Below, one piece after another: positions 45,447-57,376 of a stretch of DNA of 64,000 nt (the stretch's first letter is position 1; each line of letters starts with the position of its first letter). The DNA lies in assembly GCF_003086295.3 (NCBI RefSeq), contig NC_092055.1:122551484-122615483 (forward strand), written 5' to 3'. Below the pieces are notes generated by a model. That model had not been told where the DNA came from. It saw nothing but the letters and a program-made list of their open reading frames with translations, and did no database searches. The position numbers were made by a program, and so were the translations under genes. The DNA comes from Arachis hypogaea (Eukaryota > Streptophyta > Magnoliopsida > Fabales > Fabaceae).

Positions 45447-46235
45447 CAGTGGCGGAGCTTCAAAAATATTTTGAGGGGCCAAAATTTGAACATAACAAAT
45501 ACATATTAACATTTATATGAAAACAAAATTATAAAATATATCTCTTTTTAGAGTTTCTCACCGATATGATAATAAATATTTTAAAATTTTTTAAGAAGGC
45601 ACTCTTCGAGTTTTGAATGGTTTAAAATATTCAATTATCAAATCAGAACTAAACTTTTTATAGTTAGAATGATAGATATAAAAAGTTATAATATTTATTG
45701 AATATTAAATATATTTTTTACAAAAAAAATTAAAAAACTAATCAAGCATAAAATAATATTAAATTAATTAGATATGAAAGAATTATTCAAATTCTTAAAG
45801 ATGACATGAAAAAATAGAATTACTTAGAATTTAGTTTAGAAGATTAAAACTTCAAAAGTTGTAATTTATAAAAGATTTTTATTAGTCTACACTAATAAAA
45901 CGACACCAATATTTAAAGAATATTTTAATATTTTTGTGTAAAAATTAAAATAAAATCAATAAGACATAAAATAGTATTAAAAAATAAATTACTTATTATA
46001 ATGATTATGATGATGAGTTTCATTGCATTAATTACTTTACAAAAGTCCATTCTAATTAGTGCATTAATCCAACAATTTGAAGAAAAATATATAGATAGCC
46101 CATTAGTCCTACCAATTCGAAGAAAACTTAAGCCAAGTAAACCCTGATAATCATGTTCTATATGATCTTGTTACTAAAGTTTTTATAAAAGTTTTGGGCC
46201 GTGGTTCCCATTGCCCACACTAAGCTCTGCCATTA
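45447..46235. mobile_element. Decayed hAT-like non-autonomous DNA transposon, 0.8 kb
   Basis: The left end CAGTGGCGGAGCTT and the right end AAGCTCTGCCATTA are inverted repeats (11 of 14 match). The flanking 8-mers TTGAACGG (45439-45446) and TTGGATGG (46236-46243) agree at six of eight, consistent with an old 8-bp TSD as made by hAT transposases. The interior is AT-rich without coding capacity. Confidence 0.5.
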
Positions 46236-46499
46236 TTGGATGGGTTCATCTATACAATATAAAATAATAACTATATACATATTTTTGTTTAATAACTTTA
46301 ATAAGAAATGTCTTCCTTCGTCACAACTTACATCATAGATATTTTTTTTTTGTTAATTACGGAGTTTATAGAAACAGGAGTTAAATTTTATTATTTGATA
46401 TTTCAATTGTATAAATCATTATTATTTTTCACTTTTTATGATGGACATTCTTGATTCTAGAATTATTTTTCTTTTTTATGTTACAATTTTGTTTATTTT

Positions 46500-46889
46500 T
46501 TGGTTGAGTAAATTAGTTACAAATAGATAGAACTTGGATTGAAAAATTTCGAACAACAAACGAATACAAAGATGACATAATTGAATTCCTTGATTTTGCT
46601 TTTGTGAGAACGGCCATTTTGGATAGAATATGTTATACATGTTCACGATGTGCATTTGAAAAATAGTATAATAAAGACACCATTCAGGATTATTTGCTCT
46701 TAAAGCTATTTTCGAAAATCTATGTTATTTGGAATCGTCATGGTAAGATACAACGTGCTGAGCCAAGTAGTATAGAAGTGCAAAACAGACACCATATCAA
46801 GAGAATCCATTAGATACATTAATGAGTGATTTATTTGGCTACCATGGGGCTGAAGGTATAACGGGAGTGAATGACGCAGTTATACACAA
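46500..46889 (+). pseudogene. CACTA TNP2 transposase, 5' fragment
   Basis: Translation of about 46510-46700 gives RTWIEKF, then DIIEFLDFAF and CYTCSRCAFEK, the N-terminal zinc-ribbon-like region of plant CACTA TNP2 proteins, and later VIWNRHG. The expected start codon is ATA, and stops occur after AFEK and near 46810. It is cut at 46889 by a MULE-like insertion and resumes at 48219. Confidence 0.8.
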
Positions 46890-48218
46890 GGTTGCGAGAA
46901 CCGGACCGGTTAATAAACCGGTGAGGTGACTGGTTTATTAGTTTAATGGTTCGACCGGAGTTTAATCAGGGTTCAACCGGAATTCGACCAATTTAATTAA
47001 ATATTAAATAAAATTATTAAAAATTTAATATATAATTTTAAATATTTAAATTTCAATAAAATTTAACCTAATAAAATTTAAAATGTAAAATTTAAAATTT
47101 CAATCTATAACCTAATAATAAAGAATAACAAATAATTGAAACAAATCAGTAATAACCACTAATCATTGAATTTGCAAACAAAATCATAATTTAAATTTGG
47201 AACAAACATACTCATAATTTGGAACAAACAAACAGAATTACAAAAAACATATAAAATCAAACAAACAAACTATAAAATCAAATTACAGTAACAAATTAAA
47301 AACAGAACAAAAACATAATTTAAAACTTACAAAAATAGAATTACAGAAACCTGATTAATTCATTTAATTAACAAAATATAAAAAAGCTAAAAAGCAGAAG
47401 ACAGCGCAATCAACAGAAATTAAATGCAGAAGACAGCAATGAACAAACAACAATTAACCCAGACAAAGCAGGGCAGGGATCTGCTTACAAACTCAGAAAT
47501 TCATAAACTCAACCTAAGAAGAAATTAGCAAACTCAGAATTAGAAATCAGAAACCAAATAAAAGTACAAAAAAAAAAAAACAAAATTAAATTGAAGACCG
47601 ATGGCGAAGGAGGAATCCAAGTGACGGCGATGGAAGAGGGGAAGTGAGCTCGGTCACAGAGGGATTGAAGACAGGCTTGATGCGCGAGAGAGAGGGATCG
47701 ACGATGAGGACAGACCGACAGAGACACGATTTCAAGATGGCCAATGACGACGAAGACAGAGGCGGTGATGTCAACAGCGAGCATACCTGGCGACGCGAGG
47801 TGAAGTGATCCAAGAGAAGAGAATCGCGACGGCGGGACTTGACACTGGCTGAGGAAAAGAGTTCGTCGATGACGGCGGCACTGGTCGCTGGCTGCTGCTG
47901 CTGGCGGTCTGGGAGAAAGAGAGCGGCTAGGGTTTCGTGTGGAGATCAGAGAGAAAGGGGCTGGGTGGTGACTGGGTCGTGGGTGTCGGCGAGAGAGAAG
48001 GGAGGGGGTTTTATATATATTTTTTAATTTTATTTTTTAAAATTAAAAACCGGAAAAAACCATTCGGTTTAAACAGTTTACCAGTTAACTATCGGTTTGA
48101 CCGGTTTTTTCATCGATTTTTTGTCAGACAATTTTTCACTTCAATCGAACCGGTTAAAAGACCGGTTTCCTGTTAATCCGGTTGAACCGGCCGGTCAGAT
48201 TCGATTTTCAGAACACTG
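46890..48218. mobile_element. MULE-like non-autonomous element inside TNP2, 1.3 kb
   Basis: Flanked by GTTATACACAA (46879-46889) and GTTATACGCAA (48219-48229), an 11-bp direct repeat with one mismatch, consistent with the 9-11-bp TSD of Mutator-like elements. The ends are rich in CCGGTT inverted motifs (GAGAACCGGACCGG on the left, CCGGTTGAACCGGCCGG on the right). It contains a GC-rich island (47590-48005) with gene-leader-like composition but no recognisable protein. It is homologous at its left end to the element at 52107-52969. Confidence 0.65.
47590..48005. other. GC-rich island inside the MULE-like element
   Basis: GACGGCG- and GAGAGAGAAGG-rich DNA giving short Arg/Ser-rich ORFs on both strands. 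It could be a captured promoter/leader fragment of a gene (Pack-MULE fashion), but no identifiable exon is seen. Confidence 0.4.
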
Positions 48219-51200
48219 GTTATACGCAATAGGGACGAAGACACCACAGATGAAAGATTACATGAGGCATCTATTGATAATGGTAGTGAATTCAATAAAT
48301 TTGTAAGAGACAGAAATGAAAAGTTGTACGAGGGTAGTAAATACACAAAGTTGGAATTTATAATCAAATTGTATCACATAAAGGTCTTGTGTAGAGTAAG
48401 TGATAAGGCCATGACTATGATATTAAATTTGTTGAGAGATACATTTGATCGAATATAGTTGCCTTCTAGTTTCTATAACACCAAGCAAGTAATTTGCAAA
48501 CTTGGCCTGGACTATATTAAGATAGATGCTTGCCCATATATATCTGGATGACAATCCAGATAACTTACAAGATACATGCAAGTATTGCGGTATATCTAGG
48601 TAGATCCTTAAGAAAAAGAAGAAGAAGAAGCAAGCTGCAAAATTTTTACGATACTTTCCACCGAAGCCAAGGTTGCAAAGATTATATATGTGTAGCATGA
48701 CGGCTGAGCACATGCAATGACATAATTCTGTACCTGCAAGAGATGGATTACTGAGACATCCAAGGAACAATGAAGCATGGAAGAATTTTAATGCGACACA
48801 CACTCTATTTGTCGAAGAGCCATGAAATGTTCACTTAGGTCTTGCAATTGATGGTTTTAATCCCTTCGGAGACTTGAGTTCTACTAATAGCGTTTGCCTT
48901 GTGTTCTTGATTCGATACAATCTTCTGCCTTGGATATGTATGCATCACACTTCTTTCATCTTATCAATGGTTATTCCAGGAAAGAAGTCCTCTGAAAATA
49001 AGATAGATGTGTACTTGCAGCCCTTATAGATGAATTGAAAGATTTGTGGAATGATGGTGTGGAGACCTTTGACTTATCATCTGGAAACACATTTAGAATG
49101 CATGCAGCTCTTATGTAGACAATAAGTGATTTTTTTTGGGTTAGGTATGCTATCTTGTTGGAATACACACACTGGTTTGGCTTGTCCCACTTGTAACTTC
49201 GATTTTTTTCCTTGTTGTCTCCGTCATAGTTCTAAATGGTGCTTCATGCGTCATCAACCTTTTTTCGGAAGAAATCATAGATTTAAATTAAATCATGTTT
49301 GTTTTGATAGAAGCACAAAGGAGCGTGGTCCACCTAAGAAGTTATCAGGATTTGACATTCTTGAACAACAAAAGGATGTTAAAACAAGAGATCAGCAAAG
49401 AGCAGAGTCTCACAGTGGTGGAAAAAGACCTCGACGAGAAGTTAAGCAGTGGAACAAGCGAAGTATTTTCTTTGATCTTCCATACAGGGAAACTAATTTG
49501 TTGCGTCATAATCTAGACTTTATGCATATTGAGAAGAATGTGTGTAACAATATCTTGTATACTTTGCTTAATGATAAAGCAAAATCAAAGGATAATCTCA
49601 AGGCACGGAAAGATTTGAAAGAAATGTGCATAAGGCGTGATCTTTGGCCAAGTGACAATGGATCATATCATTTATCTTTGTTTTCATTAACACGTGATAC
49701 CAAGAAGCTATTTCTTTCTGCGTTGAAGAATGTTGTGCTACTAGATGGTTACTCAAGTAACATTTTGAGATGTGTTGATGAGGGACAGAAAAATTTTTTT
49801 GGCATGAAAAGTCATGATTGCCATATTCTTATGGAGGAATTGTTACCAATAGCAGTTCGTCATTTGCTGCTAGATCATGTTACTGTGGTATTGGTTAAGT
49901 TTGGCTTATTCTTTAAGATCCTTTGTGGGAAAATCTTAAGTATTTCTAAACTTGACAAGCTCCAAGAACGCATAGTGATTGTCCCTTTCCTTTTGAAAAT
50001 GTTATTCCCTCTAATATTCTTTACTGTCATGGTTCACTTGACAATCTATCTAGTAGAGGAAGCAAAGCTTGGAGGTCCAGTGCATTATCATATATGTATC
50101 CAATTGAGAGGTAAAATATTTTATATGATGAAGTAAAGATCATTAGAATGACATCTTTTCTCATGTGATTTTCATTTGATTTTGTTATATTATTTTAGGG
50201 AGTTAGGCCATCTAAAATCCCTTGTACGGAATAGAGCACAAGCAGAAGCGTCTATAGCCGAAAGGATATTTAGCTGAGGAATATCTAACCTTTTGTTCTC
50301 GCTATTTGAGGATATAGAGACAAGGTTTAATAGACCCAGACGTGTATGTGATGACCCACTTGACAGGGAATGCTCAAAATCTTATCTCTTTCCAATGGTG
50401 GATAAAGCAGGGTGTTCTGGTACAATTTTTACTTTAAGTGAAAAGTAAAAGCTACAAGTCCATAGATATGTGCTACTAAATTGTCAAGCCATCAAGAATT
50501 ATGTGAAGTGAGTAAAGATAGAGGTTATTTGCAGTATTTATAACTTATATTAGTTTCTGACATACTATAAATCCAATTTAATTCCTCATGTAGTGAATTT
50601 AGAGAATACATAAAAAGAAGCTCAAAGGGAAGGAGATCAAACCCCACAGACATAGAGAAGAAAGTATTTAAAGATTTTGTTACGTGGTTTGAAAAATGAG
50701 TAAGTTGGTTAAGTATTAAAGTCTATGAAATGAGAAGGGTGTTAAGAAATCAATTTTTTAAACCTCATAACTTATCCCAATTTCAGATAATGAAACCGGA
50801 TACAATAGAACAGTTGTCTATTGACATAAAGTTTTTAGCACGAGGCCCCTTATCAAACGCAACGAGATATAGTGCTTATAAAATTAATGGTTTCATATTT
50901 TGAACTTTTGATCGATCGTGAAGGATTAAGGATACAGAATAGTGGAGTATTTTTAACCTCTGACACACCATGTGTTGCAAGTCGAGTTGATAGAAATTTA
51001 AGACAATGATGTACCCTATTATGGGAAGTTGGAGGATATAATTGAGCTTAGCTATTATGGGTGATTTACTGTTGTTCTCTTCAAATGTAAATAGGTTGAT
51101 TCTACTCGACATAGAGGATATAAAGAAGATCAATGGAATAACTTTGATAGACCAATTCATACCTGTGAACATGAAGAAGATGAGCCTTATATTCTAGCAT

Positions 51201-51430
51201 CACAAGCATCAATGGTGTACTATGTAGATGATGTCATTAACAAAGAATGAAGTATTGTTGTTCATTTAAAATCAAGAGATTTGTAATAAAATAGGAGATG
51301 AAATTGAAGAGGTTGCAGATGGGACGAGCTACATCAAGAGCAAGCTCTTGATCAATTTTTTGGCAACAGTGATGAGTACATGCAATTGGCAACAAATCGC
51401 TTAATCGATGATATAGCTCAAATATAATGT
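48219..51430 (+). pseudogene. CACTA TNP2 transposase, main part, heavily mutated
   Basis: Successive fragments follow TNP2 order: YEGSKYTKLEFIIKLYHIK (about 48330), LRYFPPKPRLQRLYMCS and AEHMQ (48640-48710), DGLLRHPRNNEAWKNF (48740), LAIDGFNPFG (48850), IDVYLQPLIDELKDLW (49000), and the longest open piece 49126-50136 with FFDLPYRETNLLRHNLDFMH, HIEKNVCNN, SHDCHILM and VHLTIYLVEEAKLGGPVHY. Past 50200 fragments of the C-terminal regions (GHLKSLVRNRAQAE; a DUF4216-like part near 51040-51170) continue to QLATNRLIDDIAQI near 51400. Many stops and frameshifts show an old pseudogene. Confidence 0.85.
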
Positions 51431-52097
51431 GAAATTTAAGGTTTAAGCTTATTTATATATTTGTTAATTTCAAGGTCATGGTTTACTATTTGACTTGCTT
51501 TTTTATTTTTGGCCTAATTTTGTGTGAAATATAACATGATTAATCAAGGATCCCAATAACATACTAGGCGCTTTGGTGGACGTCAATCTTCTGAATATTA
51601 TATAATGGAGACAACAGGTACAGTGCACAATAAATTTGTTCTCTCATAATAAGTGGCTAAATAAGTACTCTCTAAATACATGCAGATTTTTATATTTCAA
51701 TCTTCATATGTTATACTTTTTGTGTAATCTCTTGTATGAAAGTAAAAAATTGATGCATTGATATCTAAATATACACTATGTTAACATGTATAAGACTGAT
51801 TCTTTTCATTCATATAAGTTTAAATTATATATAGCATAGTTTGTAGAAATACACGTGTTTAAGATATTTAAAAATGAATCTTTTCTTGAGATAAATTGGT
51901 CAATTGTGTTTAATTTTTCTAATATTTTTTCAGTTTCTGATTTTGATGACATGAAATTTAAAACAGAAAGGTATCAAATTTTTAATAGGCCTCTATAATA
52001 AAAGAACATTACTATTATATACTATTTAAAAATATTTTTCTGGCTTATTTTTCGGTATTCAATTGTGTAATTAGAGTACTAAATGTGCTTGTTTACG
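51431..52097. other. Spacer without a clear gene
   Basis: AT-rich. Short open pieces near 51590 and 51935 (SDFDDMKFKTER) may be remnants of the first exons of the second CACTA gene, but support is weak. Confidence 0.35.
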
Positions 52098-52592
52098 GGG
52101 TAAAAACATAGTTGTCAGAACCGAATCGGTGATTAAACCGGTGAGATTATTGGGTCACTAGATTACTGGTTCAACTGGTGGGTCATTGGTCGAACTGGTT
52201 AACCCGGTATAATTAAATAATTATGTAAAATTTAATTATTTTTTTATTATAAGTACTTTTATTTTGTTTTTATAAAAATAATGATCATTTTAAATTTTAA
52301 TAATTTATTAATTAATTTATATTTATTGTATTATTATATTATTATAAGTAAAAATTTACATACAGTTAATTTTCATGTGAAGTTGATATTTAAAAACAGT
52401 TAGATGATTTGACAAGTTTAACTAAATATTATCTAACGATTTTCAACTATCAACTTCATATGAAGACAACTACATGTGAGTCTTTACCTATTATTATATA
52501 CTACAAGTATTTATTGAAAAAATAATATTAATAGATATCATATAATCATGAAAAGAAAAAATAATTTATGATTAATAATTTTTTTGTTTATC

Positions 52593-52601
<9 letters not shown>

Positions 52602-52630
<29 letters not shown>
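52602..52630. repeat. (AT)n microsatellite
   Basis: About 30 bp of AT repeats within the MULE-like element. Confidence 0.9.
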
Positions 52631-52633
<3 letters not shown>

Positions 52634-52761
52634 ATAAAATTTATAGTTAAATAAAATATAAGTGATTTAAAAATGAGTGACTTTGAAATTAAAATTAATT
52701 GAATATAAGTAAAATAAAAAATTGCTATATGTTTAATAATTTGGATATTTGTTAGTAAGAA

Positions 52762-52815
52762 GCAATGTAGTTTGGTGGTATGATGCCTTTCTTGCAACCC
52801 TGGAGTACAAAATTC
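52762..52815 (+). ncRNA. tRNA-like pol III promoter remnant (SINE-like), weak
   Basis: TAGTTTGGTGG resembles a box A. About 32 bp downstream AATTCGAACCC resembles a box B with two mismatches. The spacing suits a tRNA-derived internal promoter. No intact tRNA cloverleaf can be drawn. It may be an old SINE tail or a fortuitous match. Confidence 0.3.
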
Positions 52816-53499
52816 GAACCCATGGCAACTATTTTGGAAAATTTTTCAAAAACCACAAAGTTTTGACACTTGGCAACGCTAGAATGTATAGAGAGTATGG
52901 TGGACTTGTAAAACCCATATGCATTGTAGCTTTGCCTTCCGCTCGGTTCGATCCGGTTTTAATAATTATGGGTAAAAAAATACTAAGTAATTAAGGACCA
53001 ATAAACTAGTTTTCGAAAATTGTGCTTCTTTATTTAAAGGAAAAATCTGCTCTGTATTGATCAAATTTCAATGTTTGCCCTGCTCACATTAGCATAACAT
53101 ATAAAGTTGGCTTTATATTGCCTGTCCCCTGTTCACAATTCCCCCAAGCTTGAATTTTTCATAAAGTTAGAATTTTATTTACTCTTGGACTTCCGCTTTT
53201 TTCTAAATTCTAATGATGGACTTGAACTTAAATAACCTTTTTCGGTCCCATTGATTGATATCATTTTAAAATGTGTAATTTTAATAGCTTACTGCTGTGA
53301 GGGATACTTTTTGTGTTTACTTGCAAAGCTGATATTGTTCTACAATCATCAGGATGCATAGGAATAATGTGAATATTTGTGTCTACTATTGACAATTTGG
53401 CACTGACAAATCAATAATTTATAATACCATGTGGCTCCAGTAATTTGTCTTGCCACTTATTTTCTTAGTTTCGATATGGTTTTATTTAGCAATTGATTT

Positions 53500-53830
53500 G
53501 GTACTCTTGATTCTAAGTGCTAAACCTTTAGAAGATATTTCTAATTTTCAGCACCTGACATGTAGCTATAACATTAGAAGTTTAATTAATTATTAAGTCT
53601 GAAAAACTTTGACACAGAACCTCATATGTTGCATGCTTGTGATGCTAAGTGATAAACTTTTGGAAAACATTTCTAATTTTTTGTCTTGTTATAATTTATA
53701 CTCACTCCAGTGGGAGTTGCGGCACTTGACATGTGGCTCTAACATTAGAAGTCTAATTAATTAGGAAGTCTGCAAAACTTTACACTGAACCTCATGTGAT
53801 GTATGCTTGTAGAATGCCATAATTTTTTGA
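53500..53830. repeat. Imperfect tandem duplication, ~150 bp
   Basis: Both copies contain CTAAACTTT-like text, ACATTTCTAATTTT, CATGT(A/G)GCT, ATTAGAAGT(T/C)TAATTAATTA and AACCTCATRTG (about 53517-53640 and 53645-53815). Non-coding. Confidence 0.6.
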
Positions 53831-54082
53831 CTTAAGGTTAAGAAAATTCATTGTGTGCCATGAGCCATTGTGTACATGCACAGTTGTCACCCTTCCCCTG
53901 CGGTCACAAAAAAATAATAAAAATAAAAATAAAAAATAAAAAGAAAGAAAAAAATTACACAGAAAGGCTATGATTATCTTTGTTGCTACCATGATAGTAG
54001 TGATTCACCATATGGCTAGTTTGCTTTATCTCTTGTAATGAAAATGTTCTGTATGAATGTCAAAAATCACAGCTTCTTTGCG

Positions 54083-54091
54083 ACCCACAAC
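54083..54091. repeat. 9-bp TSD of the two-gene MULE (left copy)
   Basis: ACCCACAAC, perfectly repeated at 60537-60545. Confidence 0.9.
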
Positions 54092-54149
54092 GGCTCAAGA
54101 ATTTTAATATGGAAAGGAAAGTGGTGTTTTGGCCAGAAATGAGGGAGTA

Positions 54150-54545
54150 TTGTGTTTTACCCAATGGTGGATGCATGGTCAACACGCAGGGGCATGTTGA
54201 CTGCCACAAGTGGGAGGCGAGATGACGTGGCGCAGCTTGAGTGGGACACGGTGGCATCACGTGGGGGCGTGCTGGCCTATCACGTGGGGGAATGATGATG
54301 ATGTGGCGGAGTCTGAATGGGCCACGTAGGCATCATGTGGGGGCGTGATGATGACGTAGGCATCACGTAAGGGCGTGCTGATGTAGCACGTGGGGGCGTG
54401 ATGATAACGTGGCGGAGCTTAATTGGTACATTGGGACATCACGTGGGGCGTGCTGAGTCAGCACGTAGGGGCATCCTGACACGTGGCAGGATGTGATTGG
54501 CCTGAGGCAATCAAAACGTGGGGGGCATGGTGAATGCTACTCTCT
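54150..54545 (+). promoter_or_regulatory. Subterminal repeat/promoter region of the MULE transposase gene
   Basis: Seven or so copies of an (A/G)TCACGTGGGGGCGTGCTGA-like motif (about 54256, 54277, 54331, 54366, 54386, 54439 and 54460). Each contains a CACGTG/CACGTA core (G-box-like) and GGGGCGTG. Related CACGCCCC/GGGGCGTGG motifs occur at the other end (60385-60450). They are candidates for transposase binding sites and for transcriptional control. Confidence 0.6.
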
Positions 54546-54552
54546 ATATAAG
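54545..54552 (+). promoter_or_regulatory. TATA box of the mudrA-like gene
   Basis: CTCTATATAAGGCAG, 66 bp before the ATG at 54618, with no gap for another upstream exon. Confidence 0.7.
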
Positions 54553-54617
54553 GCAGTGCTCGGGTCCATTTTCATTCTGAGGAAGTGTGTGAGTGTTCTG
54601 AGTGTGTTTCTGGTGTA

Positions 54618-57121
54618 ATGGAGGGTACCGCAAACTTGCTAGTGTATCGCGATGGTGAGATAATACGTAATACTCATGAGGGAGTGAGGTTTGTGTGCCA
54701 GAATTCGTTTTCGTTTGTGGTTCCATGCACCATGACGTTTATGGAACTTCAGAACGGTCTCTGTCAAAGCGTGGAGAACGGTACGTTAATGAGAGTGAGC
54801 AGAATTCTGTACCAGAATCCGGTTGTAGTTTTTGGTGGTCTAATACAGTTTGATACCATGCCAATCACTGACGAAGTGACTATGCATAATATGTTCCAAA
54901 TTTACCGGCAGACTCAGATGCGACAGCCACAGATTAAGCTGTATGTTGAGTTTGAAACCGTAGAGGCAAAATGGATTCAAAATGATTTAGAGGTGGAGGA
55001 TGATAGAGCTGCAGTGTACGAGGGAATGAATAGTGACAGCGAAGAGGACTTCGAAGCCACTTATGAAGCCGGCGACGAAGACGAGGATGGTGATGTGGGA
55101 GTTGAGACAGCAGTGGATAATGTAGTGGTTCACCCCTCGATCAGTCAACCGATGAACGTGCCACCTTTTATGCGTGAATTGGATCTCGACGCCATGCATG
55201 CACCGGAGTTTCCGGAATATTCAAACATAGGTACATGATGACCGAATAATATGTTTTCTTTAATCTATACTTTGGATTGATTAATAAACGATGATGGGCA
55301 TTTTCTGTAGGTGTTGCTGATCCCGAGGACGGAGAGTTCTGGATTGGAATGGAATACAATTCTAGAAAGTCGGTCGTGGCAGCAATTAGAAGTTACACTA
55401 TCGCTAGAGGAGTTGACTACGACGTGTATGAGTCTGAGCCACAGACGTTCTATGCAAAATGCAAGATGTATGGGTGTGGGTGCGACTGGCTTATTCGAGC
55501 CAGCTTGATACAGAAAAAATATTGTTGGGAGATACGCAGATACAACGATAGGCACACGTGCACAATGGGAGTGATTTCACAGGATCATTCCAAGTTGGAC
55601 TCGGATACAGTTGCTGAGGCTATAAGGCCATTGGTTGAGACTGACCCGTCCATCAAGGTGAAATCTATAATAGCCGAATTTCAGTCAAGGTTCAACTATA
55701 CCATCAGTTACCGAAAGGCTTGGTTGGCAAAGCAGAAGTCCATAGCAAAAGTTTTCGGTGATTGGGAGGAGAGTTTTCAAGCCTTGCTGTGGTGGCTCTT
55801 GGTTATGGTTCAGAAGATGCCTGGGTCAGTTGTCCAGATAGAAACACGCCCACTGTACAATGGGAATGAAGAGGCGCAAGGGGTAAAAATACTTCATCGC
55901 GTATTTTGGAGTTTCAATCCATGCGTTAGGGCATTTAGGCATTGCAAGCCCCTAGTTTCGGTTGACGGAACACACTTATATGAAAAGTACAAAGGTACAC
56001 TTCTGGTCGCTGTTGCACAGGATGTGAACCAGAACATTGTGCCTATCGCTTTTGCCTTGGTGGAAGGGGAGACAGCTGATGCGTGGTACTTCTTTCTCAG
56101 GAATCTGCGAATGCATGTTGTCAGAAAAGATGGTGTGGGTATGATCTCGGACCGGCATGAGTCAATTCGGGCAGCAGTAAATCGTTCCAGAGGTGACTGG
56201 CAACCTCCAAAAGCATGGTGGATGTTTTGTATAAGGCACATCGGCAGCAACTTCCTACGAGCATTCAAAGTCGCTCACTTGCAAAAGCTTGTGGTCAACA
56301 TTGGGTATTCAAGAACGGTGGAGAAGTATAACATCAACTATAAGAGGTTGGAAGAGCGAGGCGACGCATATGCCAGGTGGTGCGATGCCATTGGACTTAG
56401 ACATTGGGTATTGGCATTCGACGAGGGACATCGATAGGGCCATATGACGACGAACCTTGTCGAGTGCATTAACTCAGTGTTGAAGGGTGCCAGTAATCTA
56501 CCTGTGTTGGCACTAGTCCGAGCAACATATTATCGGTTAAATGAACTTTTTACGCGGAAGAATGCTGAGACTCACGAACGCAAACGTGCTGGATTTACTT
56601 ATTCTGTATTCGCACAACAGCGGATAGAGGCAAGTATGCAATAGGCTGGGAATATAGTTGTGCACTGTTTTGACAGACGGAATGAAGTATTTGAGGTGCG
56701 CGAAATGACTAGCGAAAAGGTGTTAGTCGTTGATCTTGCACGACGTACGTGTGACTGTGGGCACTTTCAGGTGGAACGAATACCATGTCGCCATGTTATT
56801 GCTTGCTGTGCTAACCAGCAAATCGATTGGCAGGTGTATGTGCATGACGTGTACAAGATGACAGAGGTCCATAAGGTATATAGATTCGAGTTCTCGCCGT
56901 TAGGTGATGCCGAGACATGGCCTGCGTATGAGGGACCCACATTGGTCGCTAATCCCGCCTTGAGGCGAACGTCGAAAGGTCGCCCAAAATTGACCGGATA
57001 CTTGAATGAAATAGACTCACGCGACATGCATGGTCCTCGGATATACCGTCTCTGTGGTGCTCAGGGACATAATCGGAGTCGATGTCCTCAGCGTGCTGGA
57101 CCGAGTGGTGGGGGGGAATGA
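54618..57121 (+). pseudogene. mudrA-like MULE transposase with two in-frame stops
   Basis: Exon 1 (54618-55230) encodes the MuDR-type N-terminal domain, ending in an acidic tract. An 80-bp intron (55231-55310, ATAG|GTACAT to TTCTGTAG) is followed in phase by exon 2. That exon holds a zinc-finger-like DNA-binding part (AKCKMYGCGCDW...DRHTC), the DDE core with VSVDGTHLYEKYKG, MISDRHESIRAAV and TNLVECINSVLKG, the SWIM finger CDCGHFQVERIPCRHV (intact), and a C-terminal CCHC knuckle CGAQGHNRSRC. TAG at 56435-56437 replaces the usual Trp before GHMTTNLVE, and TAG at 56642-56644 replaces a probable Gln. Both fit single transitions. Everything else is open, so loss of function looks recent. The ATG at 54618 is the first in frame after the TATA box. 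Confidence 0.9.
55231..55310 (+). other. Intron of the mudrA-like gene
   Basis: GTACAT...TTCTGTAG, 80 bp. Splicing joins the two exons as Ile-Gly-Val-Ala-Asp-Pro in one frame. Confidence 0.85.
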
Positions 57122-57376
57122 CTTTTATTTTCATTGTATTTGTATTTTTGAATTTGCATTTTTATAATAGATTTTCTTTTTCGTCTTAGTCGTGTTTGTA
57201 TTTTTAAATTTGAGATTATCCATTGATGTTTAAGACCATGATAATGTTAACATTTACTGCCTTACTGAAGCAAATATACAAATTTTTAACTACGAATAAC
57301 ATCGGCCAACATACAGAACATTAAATACGAATTACATTAAACCCTAGGATGAAATCTAAAAACCCCAACCCGATGC
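57122..57376. terminator. Convergent 3' ends of the two MULE genes
   Basis: A 255-bp AT-rich gap between the mudrA stop (57121) and the end of the PMD tail (57377). It contains T-rich and A-rich stretches suitable for polyadenylation on both strands. No gene. Confidence 0.45.

Larger units (their letters stand above)
52107..52969. mobile_element. Second MULE-like CCGG-rich element, 0.86 kb
   Basis: Ends CATAGTTGTCAGAACCG (left) and, on the other strand, ATAATTATTAAAACCGGATCG (right) are imperfect inverted repeats. GGGTAAAAA at 52098-52106 recurs at 52970-52978 as a 9-bp TSD. The left 100 bp are clearly homologous to 46890-46990 (GATTAAACCGGTGAG versus AATAAACCGGTGAG). There is no coding capacity. 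Confidence 0.65.

Noticed and set aside
52762..52815. A true tRNA gene
   Set aside because: Only weak box A and box B resemblance. No acceptor stem or anticodon arm can be formed.
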